NCBI RefSeq assembly: GCF_014269225.2 | Contig: NZ_CP077097.1 | Coordinates: 2,305,001-2,369,000 of the forward strand | DNA: 64,000 nucleotides | Direction of reading: 5' to 3' | Origin: Pseudomonas anuradhapurensis | Lineage (GTDB): Bacteria > Pseudomonadota > Gammaproteobacteria > Pseudomonadales > Pseudomonadaceae | Shown here: one piece after another, positions 44,703 to 52,940 of the stretch | How the letters are laid out: each line of letters starts with the position of its first letter | Numbering within the stretch: the first letter of the stretch is position 1 | Made by a program: the position numbers and the translations under genes | The notes under the pieces: model-generated | Databases searched by the model: none | Told to the model about the DNA's origin: nothing | What the model saw: the letters and a program-made list of their open reading frames with translations, nothing else

Positions 44703-45398
44703 TCAGGCGCCAGCTTCCTGACCCAGGCGCTTGAGCAGTGCCCTGGCCACCGCCTCGGATGACGCGGGGTTCTGGCCAGTGATCAAATGGCCGTCCTCGA
44801 CCACATGGCTGGCCCAGTCGGCAGCCTTGGAATATTCACCACCGTTGGCCTTGAGCATGTCCTCCACCAGGAACGGCACCACCTCGCTCAGCCCCACCGC
44901 CTGTTCTTCGCTGTTGGCGAAGCCGGTCACTCGCTTGCCCTTGACCACCGGGTGGCCGTCGGGTGCCTTTACCTCCTTCAGCACGCCGGGTGCATGGCAC
45001 ACCGCGGCAATCGGCTTGTTAGCGGCATAGAACGCTTCGAGCAAGGTTCGCGAATCTGCGTCCTCGGCCAGGTCCCATAATGGCCCGTGCCCACCGGGGT
45101 AGAACACCGCATCGAAGTGGTAGGGGTCGATTTCCCCGAGCGGTACGGTGTCGGCCAGGGCCATTTGCCCTTCGGTGTCGTGGGCGAAGCGCCGGGTCGC
45201 CTCGGTCTGCGCGTCGGGCTCGTCGCTTTTCGGGTCCTGCGGCGGCTGGCCGCCCTTGGGCGAGGCGAGCGTGACATCGGCACCGGCGTCGATGAACACA
45301 TAGTAGGGCGCGGCGAATTCCTCCAGCCAGAAGCCGGTTTTCTTGCCGGTGTCGCCCAGCTGGTCGTGAGAGGTCAGGACCATCAGGATGTTCTTCAT
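44703..45398 (-). CDS. Type 1 glutamine amidotransferase / DJ-1/PfpI family (Hsp31-like)
   Basis: The 231-residue protein has the Hsp31-like layout: an early TGFWLEEFAAPYYVFIDAGADVTLASPKGG, the GGHGPLWDL acidic region and the nucleophile elbow AVCHAPGVLKEV with Cys-His. Such proteins are glyoxalase III-type deglycases or holding chaperones. The monocistronic context among stress genes fits carbonyl-stress protection. Confidence 0.88.
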   Translation of the reverse strand: MKNILMVLTSHDQLGDTGKKTGFWLEEFAAPYYVFIDAGADVTLASPKGGQPPQDPKSDEPDAQTEATRRFAHDTEGQMALADTVPLGEIDPYHFDAVFYPGGHGPLWDLAEDADSRTLLEAFYAANKPIAAVCHAPGVLKEVKAPDGHPVVKGKRVTGFANSEEQAVGLSEVVPFLVEDMLKANGGEYSKAADWASHVVEDGHLITGQNPASSEAVARALLKRLGQEAGA

Positions 45399-45551
45399 GC
45401 AAGCATGTCCTCCGAGGGTGAATGGGCAGTGCGCGGCTCGCCCTGCATTACTCTGGGAGGGTTACGCACAGCAAAGCGTTCCATGACGTTGCAGGAACCG
45501 CAGCATCGGTGGCGTTGCCGAAGGTAGCGTGAGCGTCTACCGGGGGTTGCA

Positions 45552-46304
45552 ATGTCACGTCTTCCGATCATCGGGGTCACCGCCTGTTCCTACACGGTCG
45601 GCCCGCATGCGGTGCAGCTGAACGACGACAAGAATGCGCGAGCGGTGGCCTGCGCGGCCCAAGGGCTGCCCTTGATCCTGCCGATGTTCCCCGAACTGCT
45701 CGACAGCGCCGAGATCATCGCGGCCCTGGACGGGCTGTTGTTCACTGGCTCGCCTTCGAACATCGAACCGCACCACTACGATGGGCCGCCCAGCCCGCCA
45801 GGCACCCAGCACGATGCCGCCCGCGACCACCTCGCGCTGCCTTTGTGGCGGGCAGCGGTTGCGGCGGGTTTGCCGGTGCTGGGCATTTGCCGGGGTTTTC
45901 AGGAAATGAACGTGGCCTTCGGCGGCACCCTGGTGCAGCAGCTGCATCAGCCCGGTGCCAAACACGAGCCGCCCAGCAATGAACCGGTCGAAGACCAGTA
46001 CGCACCGGCCCACCTGCTGGCGGTCCGGCCGGGGGGCGTGCTGCAACGGCTGGGGTTTGCGGAGCAGATCGAAGTGAATTCGGTGCACGGCCAAGGTATC
46101 GAGCGGGTTGGCCAGGGCCTGCGTATCGAAGCCGTGGCCGAGGACGGGCTGGTCGAGGCGCTTTCCGTGGAAGGCAGCCGGGCGTTTGCCCTGGGCGTGC
46201 AATGGCACCCGGAATGGCAGGTGCTGTTCTACCCGCAGTACCTGGCGATTTTCCAGGCCTTCGGCGCCGCCTGCCGGGCGCGAGCGGCACAGCGGCCAAG
46301 GTGA
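45552..46304 (+). CDS. Gamma-glutamyl-gamma-aminobutyrate hydrolase family protein (PuuD-like)
   Basis: The 250-residue class I glutamine amidotransferase-like hydrolase begins PIIGVTACSYTVGPHAVQLNDDK, has the catalytic Cys in LGICRGFQEMNVAFGGTL, and the His-Glu pair in VQWHPEW. PuuD cleaves gamma-glutamyl-GABA in putrescine breakdown, but no other puu gene is near, so a related gamma-glutamyl amide is possible. Confidence 0.88.
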   Translation: MSRLPIIGVTACSYTVGPHAVQLNDDKNARAVACAAQGLPLILPMFPELLDSAEIIAALDGLLFTGSPSNIEPHHYDGPPSPPGTQHDAARDHLALPLWRAAVAAGLPVLGICRGFQEMNVAFGGTLVQQLHQPGAKHEPPSNEPVEDQYAPAHLLAVRPGGVLQRLGFAEQIEVNSVHGQGIERVGQGLRIEAVAEDGLVEALSVEGSRAFALGVQWHPEWQVLFYPQYLAIFQAFGAACRARAAQRPR

Positions 46305-46369
46305 GGCGGGTAAAACTGAACATTGCCGCGCGCGCCCGCTCCAATGGCAGGTGACCTGGAGGATTCATC

Positions 46370-46528
46370 ATGCAGCCAGAAACCGAAGGACTTGAAGAGC
46401 AAGGGCCGGGCAAGGTCCCGTTCATCAACGACCCCTTGAAGCCTACGTCGCCCCCATTGAACGATGCGGATGCCACGGACGCAGCCGAAGCCGAGCAGGA
46501 TATCCAGGACGATGGTGAGCCGCTTTGA
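46370..46528 (+). CDS. Tiny acidic protein (52 aa)
   Basis: ATG at 46370 follows TGGAGG and opens 52 codons: MQPETEGLEEQGPGKVPFIN, then DPLKPTSPPL and an Asp/Glu/Ala tail ending DGEPL. Strong acidity and proline content suggest disorder. The DUF2188 gene begins 14 bp after its stop, so they share a transcript. Unknown function. Confidence 0.72.
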   Translation: MQPETEGLEEQGPGKVPFINDPLKPTSPPLNDADATDAAEAEQDIQDDGEPL

Positions 46529-46542
46529 ACAGGAGCAGTGCA

Positions 46543-46767
46543 ATGGACACTTATCATGTCAGCCCGGCGGGTGATGGCTGGGAACTCAGGAAGACCGGGG
46601 CCGACAAGGCCTCCAGGCGCAGTGCGACAAAAGCCGAGTTGCTGGGCTTGCTACCTGAGCTTTTTGCCGGGCAGACCGCCTCGGTGAAAATTCACAAGGC
46701 CGACGGCAGCATCGAAGAAGAACGTACCTACCCGCGCGCCGCCGACCCGAGGCGCTCCAAGGGCTGA
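46543..46767 (+). CDS. DUF2188 domain protein
   Basis: The 74-residue protein has the DUF2188 pattern DTYHVSPAGDGWELRKTGADKASRRSATKAELL...VKIHKADGSIEEERTYPR. AGGAG precedes ATG 46543; the frame begins 18 bp earlier inside the previous stop. These short proteins occur in stress loci, function unknown. Confidence 0.85.
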   Translation: MDTYHVSPAGDGWELRKTGADKASRRSATKAELLGLLPELFAGQTASVKIHKADGSIEEERTYPRAADPRRSKG

Positions 46768-46831
46768 CCCGGCCACGGCTCACCGGTGATCGGCACGACA
46801 CGGTCACCTGTGCCGGCCCGAGCGCAAAGCC

Positions 46832-47503
46832 ATGAATGAGAAGGTGAGGGTGCCCGCCAGTTGCGCCCCGTCGGCCACACCCCGCCAGAGCGCAGCATGG
46901 CTGGCAGTGGCCACGGTGATGGTGCTTGCCTCCGGGGTTGCACCGTTGGATCGGGCAGATTGGCTGGTGGAAAACGTCTTGCCGGCAGCGTTGCTGCTGA
47001 CCCTGGCACTGACCTGTCGGCGCTGGCGGTTTTCGCCAGCGGCCTATCTGGCCATCGTCGTGCTACTGGCGATTCACGAACTGGGTGCGCATTTCACCTA
47101 TGCCAAGGTGCCCTACGATGCTTGGCTGCAAGCGTTCACCGGCCATGCACTGAATACCGCCATGGGCTGGCAGCGCAACCAGTTCGATCGCCTGGTGCAT
47201 CTGAGCTACGGCCTGCTGTTCGTCTGGCCGATCAAGGAGCTGCTGCAACGAAAGGCAGGCCTGAACGGTGCCTGGCTGGCGCTAGGCACAGTGTCGCTGG
47301 TGCTGGCGACGTCGGCCCTGTACGAGCTGTTCGAATGGGTGGGCGGCCAGTACCTGGGCGAAGACCGGGCACAAGCGTTCCTGGCCACCCAGAAAGACCC
47401 ATGGGACGCGCAGAAGGACATGGCGCTGGCGTTGTTCGGCGCTGTCGTGTGTTTGTTGCTCCAGCAATTGGCAGCATTCAAACGACCGAGGCCGGCGGCC
47501 TAG
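46832..47503 (+). CDS. DUF2238 (YjdF-like) inner membrane protein
   Basis: The 223-residue protein has about six TM helices and the DUF2238 blocks HELGAHFTYAKVPYDAW and NQFDRLVHLSYGLLFVWPIKELL, then ALYELFEWVGGQYLGEDRAQAFLATQKDPWDAQKDMALAL. All key conserved acidic and His residues are visible. The family has no proven activity. Its ribosome binding site is weak. Confidence 0.88.
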   Translation: MNEKVRVPASCAPSATPRQSAAWLAVATVMVLASGVAPLDRADWLVENVLPAALLLTLALTCRRWRFSPAAYLAIVVLLAIHELGAHFTYAKVPYDAWLQAFTGHALNTAMGWQRNQFDRLVHLSYGLLFVWPIKELLQRKAGLNGAWLALGTVSLVLATSALYELFEWVGGQYLGEDRAQAFLATQKDPWDAQKDMALALFGAVVCLLLQQLAAFKRPRPAA

Positions 47504-47530
47504 GCGTGCGGGAGCGAACAGGGTGTTTAT

Positions 47531-47556
47531 TCGCGATTATTTCTCATTTACACTTG
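47531..47556. promoter_or_regulatory. Possible Fur box upstream of the ECF sigma gene
   Basis: tcgcgattatttctcattta is AT-rich and resembles degenerate Fur sites (repeats of GATAAT-like hexamers on the opposite strand: tgagaaataatcgcg). It lies 40-65 bp before the sigma factor start. Iron regulation is expected for FecI-type genes, but the match is partial. Confidence 0.35.
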
Positions 47557-47596
47557 GCGCCTCTCTTCGCAGCCTAGCGCTCTTGCAGGATGTATC

Positions 47597-48121
47597 GTGT
47601 CGTTCGAGCCCGCCAAACCGACGCTGTTGTCTACCTTGGTCCGTCACTACGACGAGCTGGTGGACCACATTCGTCGACGCTTCGGCGACCGAGGCATGGC
47701 CCGCGACGTTGTGCATGACGTGTGCGTGCAGCTGCTCGAACGCGACGAAAAAGACGACGTTCGGGCGCCACTGGCGTTGCTGCGCAAGATTTCCAACGAC
47801 ACCGCCATCAGCCGCTATCGTAGCGATCGTCGCCGCGGCGCCTGGGTGCAGGCGTTCGCCGAGCTGCCGGAGGTGGTCTGCCCGGCACCGACGCCCGTAG
47901 GCAGGTATGATGCCGAGCGCGAGTTCCAGCTGCTGGTCAACGCTATCGCCAGCCTCCCACCGCGCTGCCAGGCCGTTTTCATCATGCACAAGATCCACCA
48001 GATGCCCCAGGCCGAAGTCGCCGCACACCTCGGTATCTCCATCAAGACCGTGGAAAAGCACCTGCGCCTCGGGGTGGCGGCGTGCAAGGAGCGGCTTGGC
48101 CGTGATGGGGTGTGCGCATGA
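47597..48121 (+). CDS. ECF sigma factor, FecI-like (iron starvation)
   Basis: The 174-residue sigma-70 factor has region 2 (LVRHYDELVDHIRRRFGDRGMARDVVHDVCVQLLE) and region 4 (LPPRCQAVFIMHKIHQMPQAEVAAHLGISIKTVEKHL). GTG at 47597 is used, after AGGA. The FecR gene overlaps its stop by 4 bp and a TonB-dependent receptor follows, so it is the sigma factor of a cell-surface signalling set that turns on the receptor. Confidence 0.9.
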   Translation: MSFEPAKPTLLSTLVRHYDELVDHIRRRFGDRGMARDVVHDVCVQLLERDEKDDVRAPLALLRKISNDTAISRYRSDRRRGAWVQAFAELPEVVCPAPTPVGRYDAEREFQLLVNAIASLPPRCQAVFIMHKIHQMPQAEVAAHLGISIKTVEKHLRLGVAACKERLGRDGVCA

Positions 48122-48948
48122 CCCGCATAGCGGAACAGTTGCCATTGGACGAGGTGCTGGGGCGACATCGTGACCAGCTCCGCCATTTATTCCCCGTCCC
48201 GCCGCCCAGGCCCGCACGCACGAAAGCGGCCAAGTCGGCGGGTATTGCGCTGGTGGTTGCATGCGCCTTTGCAGCCCTGGCCTGGCTGAACCCGGTGTAC
48301 AAGACCGAGCGTTTCGCTACCGCCATTGGTGAACAACGCGCTGTGTTGCTGGGCGACGGCAGTAGACTGCTGCTCGACAGCGGTTCCCGCGTCGATGTTC
48401 GCTGGCGCCTGCGCAGTCGCGAAGCCGGCCTGCACGTCGGGCAGGTCCTGTTCGATGTGTCCCCGGCCGTGTATCGCCCGTTCGTGGTGTCGGCAGGGCT
48501 GACGAAAGTCGAGGTGCTAGGCACGCTGTTCAATGTGCGTCGCCTGGAGGACGACAACGTGCGTGTGACACTGGCGCGCGGGCGCGTGCAGGTCGCCGCT
48601 GCGGCGCAAAAGGCTGTCAGCCTGATGCCAGGGCAGCAGGTTGATGCGATTGGTGGGCGACTGCTGCCGGTGACGAATGCTGACGCTGCCCGGGCGATGG
48701 CCTGGAAGGAAGGGCGCATCGTGTTCGAGCAGACGCCGCTGGGTGAAGCAGTGTCGGTGTTGCGCCACTATCGAAAGGCAGCCATTCGCCTGGACGACCC
48801 GAGCCTGGCCGCGCTCAAGCTGAGCGGGGTGTTCGACGCGCACAATGTCGACCGGCTGCTGGCGCTGCTACCGAGCATCCTGCCGGTTTCGGTGCAGCAG
48901 GAAGGCGATGGTAGCGTGCAGATCCGGCGCAAACCAGTACGAAAATAA
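48118..48948 (+). CDS. FecR-like anti-sigma/sigma regulator with short N-terminus
   Basis: The 276-residue protein has one TM helix (SAGIALVVACAFAALAWL, residues about 38-56) and a periplasmic FecR domain: FATAIGEQRAVLLGDGSRLLLDSGSRVDV, EVLGTLFNVRRLEDDNVRVTLARGRVQV, and the C-terminal EQTPLGEAVSVLRHYRKAAIRL/LSGVFDAHNVDRLLALLP secretin-like part. The cytoplasmic N-terminus is only about 37 residues and does not show the Trp-containing DUF4880 helix normally used to hold sigma. Confidence 0.88.
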   Translation: MTRIAEQLPLDEVLGRHRDQLRHLFPVPPPRPARTKAAKSAGIALVVACAFAALAWLNPVYKTERFATAIGEQRAVLLGDGSRLLLDSGSRVDVRWRLRSREAGLHVGQVLFDVSPAVYRPFVVSAGLTKVEVLGTLFNVRRLEDDNVRVTLARGRVQVAAAAQKAVSLMPGQQVDAIGGRLLPVTNADAARAMAWKEGRIVFEQTPLGEAVSVLRHYRKAAIRLDDPSLAALKLSGVFDAHNVDRLLALLPSILPVSVQQEGDGSVQIRRKPVRK

Positions 48949-49023
48949 TTCTCAGGCGCAGGTAGGGTTGCTCGATGTCCGTGGCGGCTTCAAGAAAAGC
49001 CTACCCACAAAGGATCTCGAGAA

Positions 49024-51462
49024 GTGCATTTTCCGCTCCGCAATCGTCAACTCCGCCTGTCACTACTGGCCAGTAGCTTGCTCATCGCAATGTCGGCCGA
49101 AGGCCGTGAACGGGTGAACGTGGACCTGCCTGCTGCCCCGCTGGGTGAGGCCATCAACGCCTTGGCGCAGCAGTCTTCGGTACAGATCCTGTTCGCCAGT
49201 GATCTCGCTGCAGGTCGCCAGACTCCTGCGGTGAAGGGCCGCTTCACCATCGAGGAAGCACTTCAGACACTGCTCAAGGACAGCGGCCTGCAAGTCGAGG
49301 CCAGGGATGAACGCACCTTTGTCGTCGTCCCACAGGGTTCACTCACTGCCATGCCGACAGCCCAGACTGCGCCCGTGGAAATGGCGCAGATGGAAATCAC
49401 CGCTTCGCGTACCAGCAGCAGCCTGGTCTCGGCGACGCGGCAGTCTACCGTTATCGAGCACGAGCAACTGCAGGAGCTGCGCCAGGGCTCGGAGAGCCTG
49501 GCCACGGTACTGGCCAAGGCGGTGCCGGGCATGTCCGACTCCAGCCGCACCGTCACCGAGTACGGGCAGACCTTGCGCGGGCGCAGCCTGTTGGTCATGG
49601 TCGACGGCGTGCCGCTCAACACCAACCGCGACTCGTCGCGCAACCTGGCCAACATCGACCCGGCACTGATCGAACGGGTCGAAGTCATCCGTGGCAGCAG
49701 CGCCATCTATGGCAGCGGCGCCACGGGAGGCATCATCTCCATCACCACCCGGCCTGCCGGTGATGAAAAGCGGGCTGAAACCAGCCTCAGCGCTACCTCG
49801 CCGTTGACCCGCCTGGGCAGCGATGGCCTGGGTGGGCAGTTCCAGCAGTACCTTGCAGGCTCGCAGGGCGCGGTGGACTATGCCTTCGATTTCGGTACCC
49901 GCCATATCGGTGCTTCATACGACGCACACGGCGCCCGCATCGCCCCGGAGCCCAGCCAGGGCGACCTGTTCGACTCGAATATCTACAACGTTGGCGGCAA
50001 GCTGGGGCTGCACCTCGACGAGGACCAGCGTATCCAGCTCGCGGCCAGCCACTACGAGGCACGCCAGGATAGCGACTATGCCACCGACCCCAGCGTCGCC
50101 AGGTACCCGGCCGGTTCGCTGCCGGCCAACGCGATCAAGGGCCTGGACCTGGACGAGCAGAACCATATTCGCAACACCTTGCTGAACCTGGAGTACGAGC
50201 ACCTCGACATCCTCGGCAGCAAGCTGTCTGCCCAGCTGTACTACCGCGACTACTTCACCCGCTTCACGCCGTTTGATGCCCGCGCCGTGGCCACCCGTGG
50301 CGGCAATGTCGACCAGATCATGCAGAACAGTGAAGTGTTCGGCAGCCGCCTGACCTTGCGCACACCGCTCGGCGACAGCGGTAGCACCGAGCTGGTATGG
50401 GGCGGCGACTACAACCAGGAACGCAGCGACATGCCGATCGATGTGTTCGACCCGGCGGCTTACGATGCCAGCGGCGGCCTGGTCTTCGACAAGATCGGCA
50501 AGCTGACCTACATGCCACCGCTCAAGACCCGCAGCGCCGGTGCGTTCGCCCAGCTGCAGCATCGCTTCGACGAGCATTGGTCGGTGGACGGCGGCTTGCG
50601 CTACGAGTACTCCACCGCCGAGTTCGATGATTTCGTACCGTTGTCCGAATCCAGGGCGGCTTCGCCCGTGGCGGTGGAGGGCGGAAAGATCCATTACGAT
50701 GCGCTGCTGTCGAACCTCGGCATCGTCTATTCACCGGTGCTCGGCCAGGAGCTCTACGCTTCTTTCAGCCAGGGCTTCCAGCTGCCTGACGTGGGCATCC
50801 AGCTGCGCAATGCACGGCGCGGCTTCGACCTTGGCGCCTCGAACCTGGAGCCGGTCAAGACCAACAACTATGAGCTCGGCTGGCGCGGTGAGCTGGGTGG
50901 CAACACGCTCGGCACGTTGGCGCTGTTCTACACCACCTCCAAGCTGGGCGACGTGCAGAGCTTCAACAATGGCCTGATTCTCACCCGCACCAAAGAGCGC
51001 ATCTACGGTGTCGAAGCCAGCGCCGACTGGCTGTCGGACGATGCGGTGTGGGGGGCAGGCGGCAGTGCGAGCTGGATGCGCGGGCGCGAGAAGCCGGACG
51101 GCAAAGGCTGGCAGGACATGACCGGCTACCGGGTGCCGCCGCTGAAGCTGACTGCCTATGTGCAGTACAAGCCGACCCTGGACTGGAGCAACCGCCTGCA
51201 AGCCACGTTCTTCGATGGCAAGGACTACAGGCTCGATGGCCTGGACAGCTTTGGCCGACACGAGGTGAGCAGCTATACGACCGTCGACCTGATCAGCCAG
51301 TACCAGGTCTCTGCTGACGACAAGGTCAGCGTCGGCATCCAGAACCTGTTCAACCGGGACTACTACCCGCTCTACAGCCAGTTGTTGCGCAACAACAACA
51401 ATACCAGCCACTTGCCAGCCCCAGGCGCGGTGGTGACCGCCAGCTATACGCACAATTGGTAA
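49024..51462 (+). CDS. TonB-dependent siderophore receptor with N-terminal signalling domain
   Basis: The 812-residue outer-membrane receptor starts with a signal peptide (LRLSLLASSLLIAMSAEG), then an STN signalling domain (VNVDLPAAPLGEAINALAQQSSVQILF...VKGRFTIEEALQTLLKDSGL), the plug (ESLATVLAKAVPGMSD...LLVMVDGVPLN...IERVEVIRGSSAIYGSGATGGIISI) and a 22-strand barrel ending in aromatic HNW. The STN domain signals to the FecR upstream. The substrate is a ferric siderophore, possibly hydroxamate or citrate type; unproven. GTG start. Confidence 0.93.
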   Translation: MHFPLRNRQLRLSLLASSLLIAMSAEGRERVNVDLPAAPLGEAINALAQQSSVQILFASDLAAGRQTPAVKGRFTIEEALQTLLKDSGLQVEARDERTFVVVPQGSLTAMPTAQTAPVEMAQMEITASRTSSSLVSATRQSTVIEHEQLQELRQGSESLATVLAKAVPGMSDSSRTVTEYGQTLRGRSLLVMVDGVPLNTNRDSSRNLANIDPALIERVEVIRGSSAIYGSGATGGIISITTRPAGDEKRAETSLSATSPLTRLGSDGLGGQFQQYLAGSQGAVDYAFDFGTRHIGASYDAHGARIAPEPSQGDLFDSNIYNVGGKLGLHLDEDQRIQLAASHYEARQDSDYATDPSVARYPAGSLPANAIKGLDLDEQNHIRNTLLNLEYEHLDILGSKLSAQLYYRDYFTRFTPFDARAVATRGGNVDQIMQNSEVFGSRLTLRTPLGDSGSTELVWGGDYNQERSDMPIDVFDPAAYDASGGLVFDKIGKLTYMPPLKTRSAGAFAQLQHRFDEHWSVDGGLRYEYSTAEFDDFVPLSESRAASPVAVEGGKIHYDALLSNLGIVYSPVLGQELYASFSQGFQLPDVGIQLRNARRGFDLGASNLEPVKTNNYELGWRGELGGNTLGTLALFYTTSKLGDVQSFNNGLILTRTKERIYGVEASADWLSDDAVWGAGGSASWMRGREKPDGKGWQDMTGYRVPPLKLTAYVQYKPTLDWSNRLQATFFDGKDYRLDGLDSFGRHEVSSYTTVDLISQYQVSADDKVSVGIQNLFNRDYYPLYSQLLRNNNNTSHLPAPGAVVTASYTHNW

Positions 51463-51530
51463 TCCGCATCGCCGGGCCCAGGCGGGTGGAGACCGATGGT
51501 AGTCGCCTTGTATAGAAATTCGGCTATATC

Positions 51531-51552
51531 TGTACAATAATTTTATTTTGTA
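51531..51552 (+). promoter_or_regulatory. LitR-type operator before the cryptochrome operon
   Basis: TGTACA-N12-TGTA matches the consensus I recall for the P. putida LitR regulators, T(G/A)TACA-N12-TGTA. A TATAGT at 51551-51556 serves as -10, so the box overlaps the promoter. A further TTGTATAG (51508-51515) lies upstream. Position is 20-40 bp before the first gene of the plus-strand operon. Confidence 0.8.
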
Positions 51553-51571
51553 TAGTATTTGAGTCGAAGCG

Positions 51572-52087
51572 ATGGCAACGTCAACCGCAGCGCGTTGGGC
51601 CTGGCTAGCCCTGTTGTTCCTGCTCGCCGGGCCGGCCGCCGCCGACTGGCGCTCGGTAGTCCCTGCTGCGCAGCTGTCCGGCAGCGGTGATTTCACCTGG
51701 TTCGGAATGCGCCTGTACAGCGCCCGGCTTTGGTCCAGCGGGCCTGTACAGGGTGGCCAGCAACCGTTTGCGCTGGAACTGCGCTACCACGTCGAACTGT
51801 CCCGCGACACCTTGGTGCAGGCCAGCCTCAAGGAAATGCGCAGGCTTGGCGCCGCCACGCAACAACTGGATGCCTGGCGTGGCTGGCTGGAGGCGGCGTT
51901 TGTCGATGTTCGCCCAGGCCAGCGTATCACTGGCGTGTACCTGCCAGGCCTGGGCTGTCGCTTCTACGTGGATGACAGGTTGCGCCGCGAAATCGGCGAC
52001 ACCGCCTTCGCCAAGGCATTTTTCGCCATCTGGCTGGGCGAGGGTGCCAGGGACCAGCAATTGCGCGCCCGCCTGCTGGGCCGTTGA
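51572..52087 (+). CDS. Chalcone isomerase-like periplasmic protein
   Basis: The 171-residue protein has a signal peptide (WAWLALLFLLAGPAAA) and the chalcone isomerase-like fold segments SGSGDFTWFGMRLYSARLW, LELRYHVELSRDTLVQASLKEMRRLG and FFAIWLGEGARDQQLRARLLG. Bacterial members of this family do not make flavonoids and their role is unsettled. It opens the light-response plus-strand operon with DUF3833, DUF6482, cryptochrome and DUF2256 genes. Confidence 0.85.
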   Translation: MATSTAARWAWLALLFLLAGPAAADWRSVVPAAQLSGSGDFTWFGMRLYSARLWSSGPVQGGQQPFALELRYHVELSRDTLVQASLKEMRRLGAATQQLDAWRGWLEAAFVDVRPGQRITGVYLPGLGCRFYVDDRLRREIGDTAFAKAFFAIWLGEGARDQQLRARLLGR

Positions 52088-52101
52088 CCATGGGGGTGAA
52101 C

Positions 52102-52638
52102 ATGTACAAGGTGCTGCTGATGACCGCCTGCCTGCTGCTGGCCAGCTGCGGCAATGTCGACGTGGATCACTACGCCCGGGAAACGCCAACCCTCGACCTG
52201 GCGGCCTTCTTCTCGCGGCCGGTACAAGCCTGGGGCATGTTCCAGAAGCGTTCCGGCGAAGTGGTCAAGCGCTTTCATGTGCGCATCGACAGCCGACGCG
52301 ACGGTGAGCGGCTGATCCTCGACGAGCATTTCACCTACAGCGATGGCACCCGACAACAGCGCACCTGGACCTTGGTGCCGGACGGCCGCGGCCAGTGGCG
52401 GGGCACGGCGGGCGACGTGATCGGTGAGGCTCGCGGGCAGGTGGCGGGCAACGCGTTGCGCTGGCGCTACCGCCTGGACCTGCCGGTAGACGGCAGGCAC
52501 TGGGAAGTGGAGCTGGACGACTGGATGTACCTGATGGATGAAGACACGCTGATCAACCGCTCCAGCATGAGCAAGCTGGGCGTGGAGGTTGGCCAGGTTA
52601 CCTTGTTCTTTCGCCGCATGCCGGAGGTCACACCATGA
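52102..52638 (+). CDS. DUF3833 family lipoprotein
   Basis: The 178-residue protein has a lipoprotein signal with lipobox LASC (MYKVLLMTACLLLASCGNVD) and the DUF3833 core (LAAFFSRPVQAWGMFQKRSGEVVKRFHVRI; WMYLMDEDTLINRSSMSKLGVEVGQVTLFF). I start at 52102 after GGGGGTG; another ATG lies at 52090. In other genomes this family sits with chalcone isomerase-like, cryptochrome and CFA genes, as here. Function unknown. Confidence 0.86.
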   Translation: MYKVLLMTACLLLASCGNVDVDHYARETPTLDLAAFFSRPVQAWGMFQKRSGEVVKRFHVRIDSRRDGERLILDEHFTYSDGTRQQRTWTLVPDGRGQWRGTAGDVIGEARGQVAGNALRWRYRLDLPVDGRHWEVELDDWMYLMDEDTLINRSSMSKLGVEVGQVTLFFRRMPEVTP

Positions 52639-52940
52639 ACCTGCAACGCCTTACCGAGCTGGCTGCCGCCGGCGCCGTCAACGAACTCGAGCTGCTGTCC
52701 TTGGAGGGCGGTTTCTATGTGCTGCGGGCCCTGACCGGCGCCGGCCCGGTGACCTTGAGCGATGAGCACGGGCAGGCCACGCGCCTGCGCTCGACAACCG
52801 AGGTACGCCAGTTGCTCGCCGGTTGGCCGGCGGTGCCCTGCATGCTGGTGCAGCAAGTGGTGCATGATGAAATGTGCGGCCAGCGCGACGGCCCCATCGC
52901 GCCGCTGCGGGTGCCTGTGTCGCTGAGTACGCAATGGTAG
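52635..52940 (+). CDS. DUF6482-like small protein
   Basis: The 101-residue protein has NELELLSLEGGFYVLRALTG near the N-terminus and VPCMLVQQVVHDEMCGQRDG near the C-terminus. I believe this corresponds to the DUF6482 family of Pseudomonas, but I cannot confirm the number. It overlaps both neighbours, so it is part of the light operon. No known activity. Confidence 0.75.
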   Translation: MNLQRLTELAAAGAVNELELLSLEGGFYVLRALTGAGPVTLSDEHGQATRLRSTTEVRQLLAGWPAVPCMLVQQVVHDEMCGQRDGPIAPLRVPVSLSTQW

